Shown here: piece after piece, positions 33,010 to 42,155 of the stretch
Position numbering within the stretch: position 1 is the stretch's first letter
How the letters are laid out: every line of letters starts with the position of its first letter
Assembly (NCBI GenBank): GCA_900539465.1
Contig: UQCF01000008.1
Coordinates: 58,111 to 122,110, forward strand
Length of the DNA: 64,000 nucleotides
From: an uncultured Ruminococcus sp.
GTDB lineage: Bacteria > Bacillota > Clostridia > Oscillospirales > Acutalibacteraceae
Reading direction: 5' to 3'
Notes under the pieces: model-generated
The model's input: the letters and a program-made list of their open reading frames with translations, nothing else
What the model was told of the DNA's origin: nothing
Database searches by the model: none
Translations under genes and position numbers: made by a program

Positions 33010-33260
33010 AAAAGATCCTTATTGCGCTTATTAGGTTTTATCAAAGGTTTATTTCTCCGCGGCTGCCATCAATGTGCAGGTATTATCCGACCTGCTCCCA
33101 ATATGCGGTTGAGGCAATTGAAATTCACGGGGCATTTAAGGGGTCAATGCTTGCAGCACTCAGAATTTTGCGCTGCAACAGGCTCTTCCCGGGCGGATAT
33201 GACCCTGTTCCCCCAAAAAAAGAGAAATGCGCCTGCAAACGCAAAGATAAAGGAGCTTAA
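33006..33260 (+). CDS. yidD: Membrane protein insertion efficiency factor YidD
   Basis: An 84-aa YidD with the characteristic IRFYQRFISPRLPSMCRYYP, then TCSQYAVEAIEIHGAFKG and RILRCNRLFPGGYDPVP. It associates with the membrane by an amphipathic helix and aids insertion by the Sec/YidC machinery. The C-terminus is short and rich in Lys and Cys (KKEKCACKRKD). ATGA overlap with rnpA. Confidence 0.95.
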   Translation: MKKILIALIRFYQRFISPRLPSMCRYYPTCSQYAVEAIEIHGAFKGSMLAALRILRCNRLFPGGYDPVPPKKEKCACKRKDKGA

Positions 33261-33262
33261 AC

Positions 33263-34270
33263 ATGACCCAAATTTACAACTGGTTATATGAATATATAAG
33301 CCCGATCTTCGGCTACATTATGCTTGGGATCTATAAGCTCATCGGCGGCTTCGGCGGCTACGGCTTTGCACTTATACTGTTCACAATCTTTGCACGCTGT
33401 CTTATGCTGCCGACGGCTATTACCCAGCAAAAAGGTATGGCAAAACAGCAGCGCCTTGCGCCTAAAATCAGACGTATACAGGAAAGATATGCGGGTAACC
33501 AGCAAAAAATTCAGGAAGAAACCCAGGCGCTTTATCAGCGTGAGAGTTACAACCCCATGTCGGCAGGTTGTTTGCCGATGCTTATACAGATGCCCCTTAT
33601 TATAGGACTTTTCGGCGTTATGTATAATCCGCTTAGATACGCTTTGGGTATAGGCGTCGGCGAAATAGAGACAATCACAAACATTTTTAAAGAGGTTGCC
33701 TCTGCTTCGTCAAATTCCGATCTCAGCTCTCTTGTTGCATCAAAAGCCAATGAGAGATATTATCCCATGTATATCATACAGCATTTTTCCGAGATAAAGT
33801 CGGCGCTCGTTCAGTCGGGCGAAGTCAGCGCGTCAACAATCGGCGCGATAGAAGAATTTGTTGCAGATAAAAAGTTTGAGCTGTTCGGTCTTCAGCTCGG
33901 TGTTAAGCCGAGTTATAAAACTCCGAACATCTATTGGGCAATACCGATACTTTCGGGTTTAACATCTCTTTTCCAGTCGGTGCTCATGCAGGCTCAGCAA
34001 AAAAAGGCTAACCCTGCCATGGCAAGTAACCCCGCTTCGGGCTGTATGACGATATTTATGCCGCTTATGTCGGTATATTTCACATTCCTTTTCCCCAGCG
34101 GTATCGGCGTATACTGGATCGTTTCTAACATCTTCTCAACAGTACAGAGCAGTGTTATGAAAAAACTTAACGGACCTCAGAGAGAGATCGCAAAGCTTAT
34201 GATTAAAGAGACGGCAGAGCGCCGCTCAAGAGAAAACAGTATAAAAAGAACTGTTGATTACAAAAAATAA
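33263..34270 (+). CDS. yidC: Membrane protein insertase YidC/OxaI
   Basis: A 335-aa YidC of the short Gram-positive type: one segment at the N-terminus, then a positively charged cytosolic hairpin (KQQRLAPKIRRIQERYAGNQ), then the core helices with MSAGCLPMLIQMPLIIGLF and FMPLMSVYFTFLFPSGIGVYW. An arginine in IFARCLMLP occupies the hydrophilic groove position. There is no obvious lipobox. An insert of about 80 residues between core helices 2 and 3 is longer than in Bacillus SpoIIIJ. It follows yidD with 2 bp. Confidence 0.95.
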   Translation: MTQIYNWLYEYISPIFGYIMLGIYKLIGGFGGYGFALILFTIFARCLMLPTAITQQKGMAKQQRLAPKIRRIQERYAGNQQKIQEETQALYQRESYNPMSAGCLPMLIQMPLIIGLFGVMYNPLRYALGIGVGEIETITNIFKEVASASSNSDLSSLVASKANERYYPMYIIQHFSEIKSALVQSGEVSASTIGAIEEFVADKKFELFGLQLGVKPSYKTPNIYWAIPILSGLTSLFQSVLMQAQQKKANPAMASNPASGCMTIFMPLMSVYFTFLFPSGIGVYWIVSNIFSTVQSSVMKKLNGPQREIAKLMIKETAERRSRENSIKRTVDYKK

Positions 34271-34297
34271 AAAGTGACATATTTAGGTGGTGGAATC

Positions 34298-35245
34298 TTG
34301 ATTAAAGAAGCAATAGGTACGGGAGCAACAGTAGAAGAAGCTATCGAAAATGCGAAAAAAGCTCTCGGCGCACCCGAAAGTGCCGATGTAAGCACAGAAG
34401 TTTTAGAGCTCCCCAAAAAGAAAACTTTAGGCCTTTTCGGCGGTTCACCCGCAAAGGCAAGAGCATATTACGATGCACCCGAAGAGAAAAAGGCAGAGCC
34501 GAAGCTCTCGGCGGAGAAGCCTGCCAAAGCCTCTAAACCGGCAGAAAAGCCTGCCAAAAAAGAAGAGAAAAAGCCCGTGGCAGAACCTGCTAAGGAAGAA
34601 TACACCGGCGCAATATCCGAGCACGGTAAAAAAGCTCAGGAATATATTACCACGCTCCTTAACGGAATGGGCGTTGCCGATTTCAAAATCAATGTTGACG
34701 AAACCGATGACGGCATAAATATTGACCTTGACTGCGGCAGCGGTTACGGCTATGTTATAGGCCGCCGCGGCGAAACGCTCGACGCTATACAGTATCTTAC
34801 AAGACTTGTTATAAATAAGTCTAACGATGACTACAAGCGTATTTCAATCAACGCCGGCAATTACAGACAAAAGAGAGAAGACACTCTTCGCGAGCTTGCG
34901 AAGAAGCAGGCGGAAAGAGTTAAAAAATACGGCAGAAACGTAGTTCTTGACCCGATGAATCCTTATGAGAGACGTATTATTCATACGACTGTTCAGGATA
35001 TTGAGGGCGTAAGCTCACATTCGGTCGGCTCGGAGTCTGAGAGAAAAGTTGTTATCACTCTTGCAGAGGGCTTCAAACCCATGTATTCTTCACGCCGCCC
35101 CTCCGGCAGAAACGATTACAGACGCAGAAACAACTACAATAACAACAACTCTTCTTCTAAACCGCAGAGAGCACCCCGCTCTGATTTTGAGGGTAGCCTT
35201 TACGGCAAAATAGAGCCGAAGAAGCCGCAGACTCAGGAAGACTAA
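34298..35245 (+). CDS. jag: Jag/KhpB RNA-binding protein
   Basis: A 315-aa protein with Jag_N (residues 1-50, GTGATVEEAIENAKKALG), a Lys/Ala/Pro-rich linker (60-110), a KH domain with the GxxG-type loop GRRGETLDAIQYL, an R3H domain (MNPYERRIIHTTVQDIEGV) and an Arg/Asn-rich tail. KhpB binds mRNAs and affects cell elongation and division. The start is the TTG at 34298, preceded by AGGTGG and matching the family N-terminus; a GTG at 34274 gives an unlikely extension. It ends the rpmH operon before a terminator. Confidence 0.94.
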   Translation: MIKEAIGTGATVEEAIENAKKALGAPESADVSTEVLELPKKKTLGLFGGSPAKARAYYDAPEEKKAEPKLSAEKPAKASKPAEKPAKKEEKKPVAEPAKEEYTGAISEHGKKAQEYITTLLNGMGVADFKINVDETDDGINIDLDCGSGYGYVIGRRGETLDAIQYLTRLVINKSNDDYKRISINAGNYRQKREDTLRELAKKQAERVKKYGRNVVLDPMNPYERRIIHTTVQDIEGVSSHSVGSESERKVVITLAEGFKPMYSSRRPSGRNDYRRRNNYNNNNSSSKPQRAPRSDFEGSLYGKIEPKKPQTQED

Positions 35246-35262
35246 AATAAAATGAATTTTTG

Positions 35263-35300
35263 ACAGCCATAATCTTTTGACGGGATTATGGCTGTTTTTG
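35263..35300 (+). terminator. Terminator of the rpmH-jag operon
   Basis: A 12-bp stem (ACAGCCATAATC at 35263-35274 with GATTATGGCTGT at 35284-35295) followed by five Ts. Confidence 0.93.
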
Positions 35301-35309
35301 TTTTATGCG

Positions 35310-35835
35310 GTAAGATTTGATTACACACCGCCGTTAAGTTTTGACGGAGGGGTTGAATTTCACCGAGATGAAGATTTTGAACAATCGGCGCTATGAGGAC
35401 GTAAAACCGAGCCTCGTAGGGCGGTGTGCCCACACACCGCCGTTGGTGACAGCAAACCGATAAATTTCACCTCATCAATCACTTCGTGACAGCTTCTCCT
35501 CGAGGAGAAGCCGATTGCAGCCATATATATTGCCTCCGCTTTATGGGGTGGCACGGCGAAGCCGTGCGGAGGGGTTGAAGTTCATCAAACGCAGAAAATT
35601 CACGGCAATCGGCAGCATGGGGGCGTCCTACGCAGTGCCTCGCCAAGAATGACATCAAGCCGTAAAATTTCACCTCATCAGTCACTTCGTGACAGCTTCT
35701 CCTCGAGGAGAAGCCGATTGCAGCCATATATATTGCCTCCACTTTAGGGAAGGTGGCACGGCGAAGCCGTGACGGAGGGGTTGAATCGGCGCTATGAGGA
35801 CATAAACCCGAGCCTCGTAGGGCGGTGTGCTGTCA
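35310..35835 (-). repeat. Dispersed hairpin-rich repeat, about 2.5 tandem units
   Basis: The segment GGAGGGGTTG recurs at 35346, 35568 and 35774 with surrounding homology; the family is the same as at 44655-45200, here in the opposite orientation. Each unit carries perfect hairpins: CTTCTCCTCGAGGAGAAG, GTCAC-gaa-GTGAC, CACGGC-ttc-GCCGTG and GGCGGTGTG/CACACCGCC. No coding potential is credible, although short open frames cross it. The central part 35575-35660 has diverged. Confidence 0.8.
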
Positions 35836-35946
35836 AAACAGCTGCCGAATTTTACCGCTTTTTTATAAAATTCGACGGTTTAATTTAAAATGTGCGTTCA
35901 TATATCTTAAATATCATAAATTCACATTATTTTTACATAATATTGG

Positions 35947-35976
35947 TTGTCTTTTAGGCAAAAGATGTGCTATAAT
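35947..35976 (+). promoter_or_regulatory. Promoter of the LCP gene
   Basis: TTGTCT (35947-35952), 18 bp, TATAAT (35971-35976), about 40 bp before the start codon. Confidence 0.65.
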
Positions 35977-36015
35977 AATAAAGTATTACTAGAAAATTGA
36001 AAGCGGGCGAATTGT

Positions 36016-37608
36016 TTGAACGGTAAGGACGAGCAGAATTTTTTTAGCACAGAAGAAGACTATAACAAACGCGCTTCAAGCAATGAAAAAGACGGTGCAT
36101 CTGTTGCCGGTAAAGAATACTTGAGCGAAGAATATAAAAAATATCTTGACTATGATGATAAGGACTATGACGAGCTTTTGTCATCATATGAAAAAAAACG
36201 TGACGAAGAACCCTCAAAGTCCGAAAAATCAAAAAAGTCAAAGGGCGAGTTCTTTAAAAAGAACAACTATAAAAATTTAAAAATAATTATCATTTGCGTT
36301 ATCGCCGCCATAATAATTGCGGCAGGCAGCATAGTTGCTTACCTTTACCACGCCACAAAAGGTGCGGATTACAGCGACCCCGGTGTTGATTATAACCACG
36401 ACGCTGACGATTATGTTGTTGATGAAGACCTCAATCTTCATGCAATGGGCGATGTTTCGGACGCAAACTCGCTTAACGAATTCCTTGAGAGCTGGGCTCA
36501 CAACGGAGGAGAGAAGATCCACAGCAAAAACGTACTCAACGTTTTGCTTTGCGGTATTGACACCGAAGACGGTACGGCTGCCGGCGGACGTGCAGACGCT
36601 ATAATTCTTGTCTCGGTAAACAAAAAGACAAAAGAAATTGTCCTCAGCTCTTTCTTCAGAGACAGCTATATTTATATGGATATTCCTCAGAAAGACGGCA
36701 CAACAAAAGGTCGCTATGAAAAAGTCAACGCCGCTTATAACTACGGCGGTCCTGCGGCTCTTATAGATACGATTGAGAAAAACTACAAGGTCGAGATTGA
36801 CCAGTATATAGCGGTTGACTTTGCTTCGTTCACTAAGCTTATTGACGCGGTAGGCGGCGTTACGGTTGACGTTGAAGAAAAAGAAGCAATGTATATCCGC
36901 AGAACCTCCTCTCATAAGAGCTTCCCATACGGCAACGATGTTCAGCTTAGCGGCTCGCAGGCTTTGGTTTACAGCCGAATCCGCCACCTTGACAGCGATA
37001 TAAACAGAACAGAGCGTCAGCGCAAGGTTATAAAATCACTTATCGAGAGCGCAAAAACCGCCACAAACGGTCAGCTTGTAAACGCATATAAGCTCACTGC
37101 AAAATATATAAGGACGGGCTACAGCCAGACAGAGGTTATTTCACTTATCGCAACTTCCGTTACACAAAAATGGATGGATTACGATATGGTTGAAAACACC
37201 TATCCGTCCGAATCCGGAGTAGAAATGGTTTCGGCATATGTTAACACGACATCTGCAAGAAATCAGTGGGTATGGCTTGTTGACTATCCGCTCTGCGCGC
37301 AGAAGCTCCAAAATTCGATATACGGAGAGAGCAATATCAACCTCTCGGCAGACAGGGTTTCGCCGCTTAAATACGTCAATGTCAAGACTACAGGCGGAAC
37401 AAAATCTTCTACCAGCTCAACAAAGTCCGGCACAGCGTCATCGGTAAAAACTTCTGCCAAATCTTCGGCAGCCGGTTCTTCACATTCATACACATCATCT
37501 CGTGTATCCGAAAGCCATACAAGCGGCACATCCGAACACAGCTCGGTTACTCACAGCACAAAGTCCGCAACAACCGAAGCGGCAGAGGCACTTGAAATTT
37601 TAGACTGA
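36016..37608 (+). CDS. LytR-CpsA-Psr (LCP) family cell-wall glycopolymer ligase
   Basis: A 530-aa membrane enzyme expected to attach wall teichoic acid-like or capsular polymers to peptidoglycan outside the cell. An 88-residue charged cytosolic part precedes one membrane segment (89-112). The LCP domain spans about 170-345 with NVLLCGIDTEDG, GRADAIILVSVN, SFFRDSYIYMDIP and the Arg-rich RIRHLDSDINRTERQRKVI. The last 75 residues are Ser/Thr-rich and probably wall-spanning or glycosylated. The start is the TTG at 36016; its ribosome site is weak. It stands alone with its own promoter and terminator. Confidence 0.93.
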   Translation: MNGKDEQNFFSTEEDYNKRASSNEKDGASVAGKEYLSEEYKKYLDYDDKDYDELLSSYEKKRDEEPSKSEKSKKSKGEFFKKNNYKNLKIIIICVIAAIIIAAGSIVAYLYHATKGADYSDPGVDYNHDADDYVVDEDLNLHAMGDVSDANSLNEFLESWAHNGGEKIHSKNVLNVLLCGIDTEDGTAAGGRADAIILVSVNKKTKEIVLSSFFRDSYIYMDIPQKDGTTKGRYEKVNAAYNYGGPAALIDTIEKNYKVEIDQYIAVDFASFTKLIDAVGGVTVDVEEKEAMYIRRTSSHKSFPYGNDVQLSGSQALVYSRIRHLDSDINRTERQRKVIKSLIESAKTATNGQLVNAYKLTAKYIRTGYSQTEVISLIATSVTQKWMDYDMVENTYPSESGVEMVSAYVNTTSARNQWVWLVDYPLCAQKLQNSIYGESNINLSADRVSPLKYVNVKTTGGTKSSTSSTKSGTASSVKTSAKSSAAGSSHSYTSSRVSESHTSGTSEHSSVTHSTKSATTEAAEALEILD

Positions 37609-37612
37609 TACT

Positions 37613-37646
37613 AACGGAGTCACCAAAAGTGGCTCCGTTAATTTTT
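37613..37646 (+). terminator. Terminator of the LCP gene
   Basis: An 11-bp stem (AACGGAGTCAC with GTGGCTCCGTT, one G-T pair, loop CAAAA) starting at 37613 and followed by AATTTTTA. Confidence 0.9.
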
Positions 37647-37657
37647 AATAAAATTCG

Positions 37658-37686
37658 TTTACAAAAAACTTTTATTATGTTAAAAT
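37658..37686 (+). promoter_or_regulatory. Promoter of the ceramidase-like gene
   Basis: TTTACA (37658-37663), 17 bp, TAAAAT (37681-37686), about 63 bp before the start codon. Confidence 0.72.
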
Positions 37687-37749
37687 GAAATATAAAGAAT
37701 ATTAGTGTCTATGAGACAATTGTTTATCTTATGCACAGGAGGTTTAAAT

Positions 37750-39183
37750 ATGGATATTATGGATCTTGCGTCAAAAGCCGTTAATTCAATCGCAAAAAAT
37801 TACGGCAAAAAGGTCGCAAAAAAGAAAGATGCACCGCCGATACCTAAGGTTAAGCCTACGGTAATCAAAGGCGATGGGTACAATGTAGGATTTTCAAGAG
37901 CTGAAATTATGCCCGACCTCACAAGCGGCAAAACATATTGGATTGCGGGTCACGGCTCGGGTCATAAAATGGAGGGCGTTCTCACACCTGTATATGCTTC
38001 TGCCGTCTGGATTGACTGCGGCGCAGAGGGCGGCGTGCTTTGGATAGGTGCCGATATAGTCGGCCTCACCGGCGTTGAAGTCGGCGTTGTAAGAGATATG
38101 CTCTCTGACTTTGCAAAAGAAACCAACTGCAAATGTATAAACATAAGCTGCACACACAGCCATTCCGGCATTGATACAGTCGGTTATTGGGGCAAGCCTT
38201 TCCTTTCGATTCCCTCTGACGGCAAAGACCCCGAGTATATGAGTATGCTCATGAACACTATGGTTAAGGTCAGCAAAGAGGCTTATGCAAACAGAAAAGC
38301 CGGTAAGCTCTACCTCGGCACAAAGCAGGTTAAAGACTCTCAGTTCGACCGCAGACCGCCCAAGAAAATGAACGATACTCTCACACGCATCCGTTTTGTT
38401 CCGTCCGACGGCAGTGAAGAGACATGGATAATGAACTTCGCGGCTCACCCGAACTCACTCGGCGGCAGCAACAGAATGCTCAGCGGCGAATATCCGTATT
38501 TTATGCGCGAAGACATTAAAAAGGCATGCGGAGCAAACGTGCTTTACGGTATAGGCGCAATCGGCGCGGTTGATATGGCTGAATATGACCCGGACGATAA
38601 GGTTGAAAATATAAAGAAGCAGGGCGCAGTGCTCGCAAACGCGGCTCTCTCAATAGATAACGATGTTGAGCTTTCACCCGAAATTACTGTGCTTCAGCAA
38701 AAGTTTTATATGCCTGTCAGCAACTTCGTTCTCACGTTCCTTGCAATCAGAGGAACAATGAGCACAGACGTTTACCCCTGCGACAGGGGCGATGTCGGAA
38801 TTTCTCTTAAATCAGAGATGACATACATGAAGTTCGGCGAAAAAGAAATGCTCCTTCTCCCGGGCGAGATGTTCCCCTCAACCGTTTACGGCGGATATGA
38901 TGAGGCTGAGGAATCCTCGACAGGTCTCGGCCCCGAAGCTAACCCGCCTGCGCTTGCGGATGTTGCAAACGACCCCGACCTTCTCGTGTTCGGTATCACA
39001 AACGATATGACCGGCTATGTTGTTCCGCCTAACGACTTTGTGCTTAACCCCACACAGCCTTATCTCAACAAGGCAAAAGACCGTTTTGACAGAGGTCATT
39101 ATCACGAGACAAACTCAATGGGCGAGCAGGCTCAGGCAGTTATAGAAGAGCAGTTTGCCGATATAATATCAAGAGTTAAATAA
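37750..39183 (+). CDS. Neutral/alkaline ceramidase-like protein (N-terminal domain)
   Basis: A 477-aa protein resembling the N-terminal domain of neutral ceramidases, zinc amidases that cleave ceramide. Residues 46-56 give VGFSRAEIMPD, then WIAGHGSGHKMEGV, the motif THSHSG at 135-140 (cf. THTHSG in ceramidases) and NFAAHPNSLGGSNRMLSGEYP, matching the next zinc/active-site block. There is no signal peptide and no C-terminal Ig-like domain, so it would be cytosolic, unlike secreted ceramidases. AGGAGG precedes the ATG at 37750. The substrate is unknown; related Firmicute proteins are uncharacterised. Confidence 0.75.
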   Translation: MDIMDLASKAVNSIAKNYGKKVAKKKDAPPIPKVKPTVIKGDGYNVGFSRAEIMPDLTSGKTYWIAGHGSGHKMEGVLTPVYASAVWIDCGAEGGVLWIGADIVGLTGVEVGVVRDMLSDFAKETNCKCINISCTHSHSGIDTVGYWGKPFLSIPSDGKDPEYMSMLMNTMVKVSKEAYANRKAGKLYLGTKQVKDSQFDRRPPKKMNDTLTRIRFVPSDGSEETWIMNFAAHPNSLGGSNRMLSGEYPYFMREDIKKACGANVLYGIGAIGAVDMAEYDPDDKVENIKKQGAVLANAALSIDNDVELSPEITVLQQKFYMPVSNFVLTFLAIRGTMSTDVYPCDRGDVGISLKSEMTYMKFGEKEMLLLPGEMFPSTVYGGYDEAEESSTGLGPEANPPALADVANDPDLLVFGITNDMTGYVVPPNDFVLNPTQPYLNKAKDRFDRGHYHETNSMGEQAQAVIEEQFADIISRVK

Positions 39184-39195
39184 TTTAAGTACATA

Positions 39196-39250
39196 AAAAG
39201 CAGCTATAATCCGGGTGCATCGAGCCGAAAGATTATAGCTGCTGTTTTTA
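39196..39250. terminator. Bidirectional terminator
   Basis: A 13-bp stem (AGCAGCTATAATC with GATTATAGCTGCT) between convergent genes, with A-rich sequence on the left and GTTTTTA on the right, so it can end transcription both ways. Confidence 0.9.
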
Positions 39251-39252
39251 TA

Positions 39253-39693
39253 TCATTTTAAATCAAGTTCCATTTTGATGTGCGGTATGCCGTCTATCAA
39301 AAATTCGCCGCTTGTTTGCTTAAAGCCGAGCATATCATAAAGCCCTCTGGCATAGCACTGTGCATCCAGTGTTATTTTTTCTGCACCGAGCTTTTCTTTT
39401 GCGGCCTTGACGGCTTCTTCCATAGCTGCCGAAGCGTATCCGCATCTTCGTTCGGTCGCCAAAACTCTGCCGATTGCGGCGGTTTTGCTTTTTTTATCCG
39501 CCATAAAAACTCTGAGATATGATTTTATGCCGCCGTCATCATAAAGCCAAATGTGATATGCGGTTTTGTCAATGCTGTCAACCTCTTGATATGGGCAGTT
39601 TTGCTCAACAACAAACACTTTTGTGCGAACCTTATATATTTCATAAAGTTCTTCTGCGGTCAGTTCGTTAAAGTGTTTTATGCAAATGTTCAT
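39253..39693 (-). CDS. elaA: ElaA-like GNAT acetyltransferase
   Basis: A 146-aa GNAT N-acetyltransferase close to ElaA: FNELTAEELYEIYKVRTKVFVVEQ, partly quoted as YKVRTKVFVVEQNCPYQEVD, then AAIGRVLATERRCGYASAAM (acetyl-CoA binding region R/Q-x-x-G-x-G/A) and FLIDGIPHIKMEL. The acceptor substrate is unknown. It begins 2 bp after the GDPD stop and is the last gene of a three-gene minus-strand group. Confidence 0.88.
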   Translation of the reverse strand: MNICIKHFNELTAEELYEIYKVRTKVFVVEQNCPYQEVDSIDKTAYHIWLYDDGGIKSYLRVFMADKKSKTAAIGRVLATERRCGYASAAMEEAVKAAKEKLGAEKITLDAQCYARGLYDMLGFKQTSGEFLIDGIPHIKMELDLK

Positions 39694-39694
39694 A

Positions 39695-40540
39695 TTAAGG
39701 CACTATCCTGTCAGTCACAAAATTTTTGACCCCGTTCTCGGCATAAAAAGACAATGTATCTTCATCGTCCACCGTCCAGCAAAAAAGGTCGTTGCCGTTT
39801 TCTTGCAATTCTTTGATTTTTTCGGGGTTGTTTTTCTTTTTATCCGCCTTAAAGCTGACGCCTATATTCTTGTCCGAAAGGCAAAGTTCCATATGCTCTT
39901 TATCAAGCTTTGAGACAAGAAACAAAAGTTTTGCGTCGGGGTTGATTTTTGCGAAGTCATTTAAAATATCGTAGTTAAAAGAAATTATGCAGCAGTTTTT
40001 TTCATAGCCGTATTTTTTTATGGAGCTGTTAAGACTTTGCAAGGCATCGGTGTTGTAATCTTTAATCTCAATCATCGGCACAAGACCCGATTCAAGGCAA
40101 GCTTCAAGCGCGGCGTCAAGAGTCGGAATTTTAAGATTTTCATAGTTTTTTATATTTGCGCCGTTGTCTATTTTATATTTTGAAAGCTCAAAATATGTAT
40201 AGTCTGATATTTTGCCTTTTCCGTTTGTCATGCGGTCGATTTTTTTATCATGGCTGACTACCCACACCATGTCCTCGGTGAGTCTGACGTCAAACTCGGC
40301 ATATTTATAGCCCTTTTCGCCTGCCGCGAGTATTGCCGGCACGGTGTTTTCCGGAGCGTTGCACGAAAAACCTCTGTGCGCCGTGAGAGTAATATCGCTT
40401 TTGTCGGTTACACCCGAGAGAGATATGGGCTCGCTTGCCTTTATCTTTTTGGGCATGAGCAAGATAACTGCCGCTGTCACTGCCACGGCGACAACCGCGG
40501 CTATGCTTATTATTATGATCTTTTTGTTTTTTCGGGGCAT
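39695..40540 (-). CDS. Membrane-anchored glycerophosphodiester phosphodiesterase
   Basis: A 281-aa GDPD-family TIM barrel that hydrolyses glycerophosphodiesters to sn-glycerol-3-phosphate and an alcohol. One N-terminal membrane segment (about residues 8-28) anchors it outside the cell. Catalytic motifs: LTAHRGFSCNAPENT with His and Arg, AEFDVRLTEDMVWVVSHDK with the metal-binding Glu/Asp and second His, and VPMIEIKDY. It is preceded by the antiporter at 27 bp and followed by the GNAT gene. It may recycle lipids or teichoic acid glycerol phosphate (inference). Confidence 0.93.
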   Translation of the reverse strand: MPRKNKKIIIISIAAVVAVAVTAAVILLMPKKIKASEPISLSGVTDKSDITLTAHRGFSCNAPENTVPAILAAGEKGYKYAEFDVRLTEDMVWVVSHDKKIDRMTNGKGKISDYTYFELSKYKIDNGANIKNYENLKIPTLDAALEACLESGLVPMIEIKDYNTDALQSLNSSIKKYGYEKNCCIISFNYDILNDFAKINPDAKLLFLVSKLDKEHMELCLSDKNIGVSFKADKKKNNPEKIKELQENGNDLFCWTVDDEDTLSFYAENGVKNFVTDRIVP

Positions 40541-40567
40541 AGAAATACCTCTTTTCGGCAGAATAAT

Positions 40568-41779
40568 TTAAGCGGCATTTGCAGGGAGCTCTTTTTTATA
40601 GCTCATTTTTAAAAACATGGGCGTTACAAAGCTTGAGAGAATAATCAAGATAAGTATAAACGGCATGATGTTGGAATTTATCATATGATTTTCAACACCC
40701 TTTTGGGCACAAACGAGCGCAACCTCGGCACGCGCCATCATACCGAGACCGACTCTTACGGAATCCTTAAAATCATACCTGCAAAGAAGCGAAGCACCGG
40801 CACAGCCTATTACCTTGCCGGAAAGCCCCGCAAGTATAAAGCACAGACCGAAAAGAATCATGCCCGTGTTTATCGAATCGAATTTCACCGTCATGCCTAT
40901 GTTCGCAAAAAATACGGGAGTGAAAATCATATAACTCATGATGTCTGATTTGCGGTCAATATATTCAGACTCGGGATTCTTTGAGAGGAAAAGTCCTGCC
41001 GCAAATGCACCCGTAATGTCGGCAACGCCAAACCATTTTTCACTCGCATATGAGAAGAAAAAGCACACCGCCATGCCGAATATCGGCAAAAGTCTGTGGT
41101 GAGGGAATCTTTTTTCCACAGCGGCAAGCACCTTTGTTGCAACTGTGCCGAAAACAGCTGCGGCGGCAAAAAACAGAGCAGTCATAATCACTATTTTGAG
41201 AGGCGGAGTCGAATTTGTGCCGTCGCCCTTCATAGCAATGACAAAAGATAGAACTATAACGCCGATTATATCGTCAATAATCGCGGCGGCAATTACCGTA
41301 CTACCGACTTTGCTGTTCAGCTTGCCGAGCTCTTTAAGAGTGGCAACCGTAACGCTTACCGATGTCGCTGTGAGAACAACGCCGTAGAATAAATTATCAA
41401 GCATTGTTTCATAGCCTGAGTTAAATCCGCCGTTAAAAAGGCAGGCGACAACAAAGCCGAGGCCCATAGGCACCGCAACACCTGCAAGGGTTATAACCAT
41501 AGCGGGCGCGCCGACTGATTTTATCTGTTTAATGTCGGTCTCAAGCCCGGCAGAGAACATTATAAGAATAACGCCGAGCTTTGCTATGAATCCTATACCC
41601 TCCATAGATGTTTCGGTGAGTATTTGCTGGTTTGGTATGTAGTTTATAAATCCGATGATAACACCGGTCAAAAGCATACCCACAACCTGCGGAAGATTTA
41701 ATTTTTCACATAATTTAGAAAGAATTTTCGAGCCTCCCATAATAAGCGCGAGAGGCAAAAGTACACTGTAGTATTCCAT
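40568..41779 (-). CDS. CPA2-family cation:proton antiporter
   Basis: A 403-aa membrane transporter with about 12-13 helices of the Na+/H+ exchanger type (KefB/GerN/NapA-like). Recognisable are LPLALIMGGSKILSKLCEKL, PQVVGMLLTGVIIGF, the ion-binding Asp pair region AIIDDIIGVIVLS, and GMMARAEVALVCAQKG. There is no C-terminal TrkA-N domain. The ATG at 41779 has a GAGGAG upstream. Likely role is sodium or potassium/proton exchange; specificity cannot be read. Confidence 0.93.
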   Translation of the reverse strand: MEYYSVLLPLALIMGGSKILSKLCEKLNLPQVVGMLLTGVIIGFINYIPNQQILTETSMEGIGFIAKLGVILIMFSAGLETDIKQIKSVGAPAMVITLAGVAVPMGLGFVVACLFNGGFNSGYETMLDNLFYGVVLTATSVSVTVATLKELGKLNSKVGSTVIAAAIIDDIIGVIVLSFVIAMKGDGTNSTPPLKIVIMTALFFAAAAVFGTVATKVLAAVEKRFPHHRLLPIFGMAVCFFFSYASEKWFGVADITGAFAAGLFLSKNPESEYIDRKSDIMSYMIFTPVFFANIGMTVKFDSINTGMILFGLCFILAGLSGKVIGCAGASLLCRYDFKDSVRVGLGMMARAEVALVCAQKGVENHMINSNIMPFILILIILSSFVTPMFLKMSYKKELPANAA

Positions 41780-41806
41780 TTTTACACTCCTCATTTCAAC
41801 CTCTAA

Positions 41807-41835
41807 ATTTTACATCTTATTGTCTGCTCGGTCAA
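41807..41835 (-). promoter_or_regulatory. Promoter of the antiporter-GDPD-GNAT group
   Basis: TTGACC (41835-41830), 17 bp, TAAAAT (41812-41807) on the minus strand, 27 bp before the start codon. Confidence 0.8.
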
Positions 41836-42039
41836 TAACAAAAATCAACAAAATATGCGCCTATAATCGTCAATATTATGTGAGACGGCAAAGAAATGTT
41901 TATATGAAAAATTTTCGGAGATAATACAAAAGAGCGTTTAACAAAATTTAATCGGCGGCTGTTATAGCTTAAAATGTGCATATCTTTGTATAAAATAACT
42001 ATATTAACGGCAATAAAAAGCAGTAAAAGTCAAAAACTA
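41836..42039. other. AT-rich intergenic stretch between divergent genes
   Basis: About 200 bp with no credible frame, hairpin or repeat between the antiporter promoter and the glgP promoter. It may hold regulatory sites that I do not recognise. Confidence 0.5.
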
Positions 42040-42068
42040 TGTCAATATACACAAAAACGGGCTATAAT
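42040..42068 (+). promoter_or_regulatory. Probable promoter of glgP
   Basis: A TATAAT at 42063-42068 with TGTCAA 17 bp upstream (42040-42045). The -10 is consensus and the -35 poor, which may point to activation. Confidence 0.5.
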
Positions 42069-42155
42069 ATTTTTATAACAAATACAGGTTGCAGGTTGTA
42101 ATTTCGGCGTTAATGGTATAGAATATTAAAAGTGGAAACAAATGGAGGTACCGTT

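Noticed and set aside
36277..36987. Minus-strand frame of 236 codons inside the LCP gene
   Set aside because: It is the antisense shadow of a well-conserved LCP protein.
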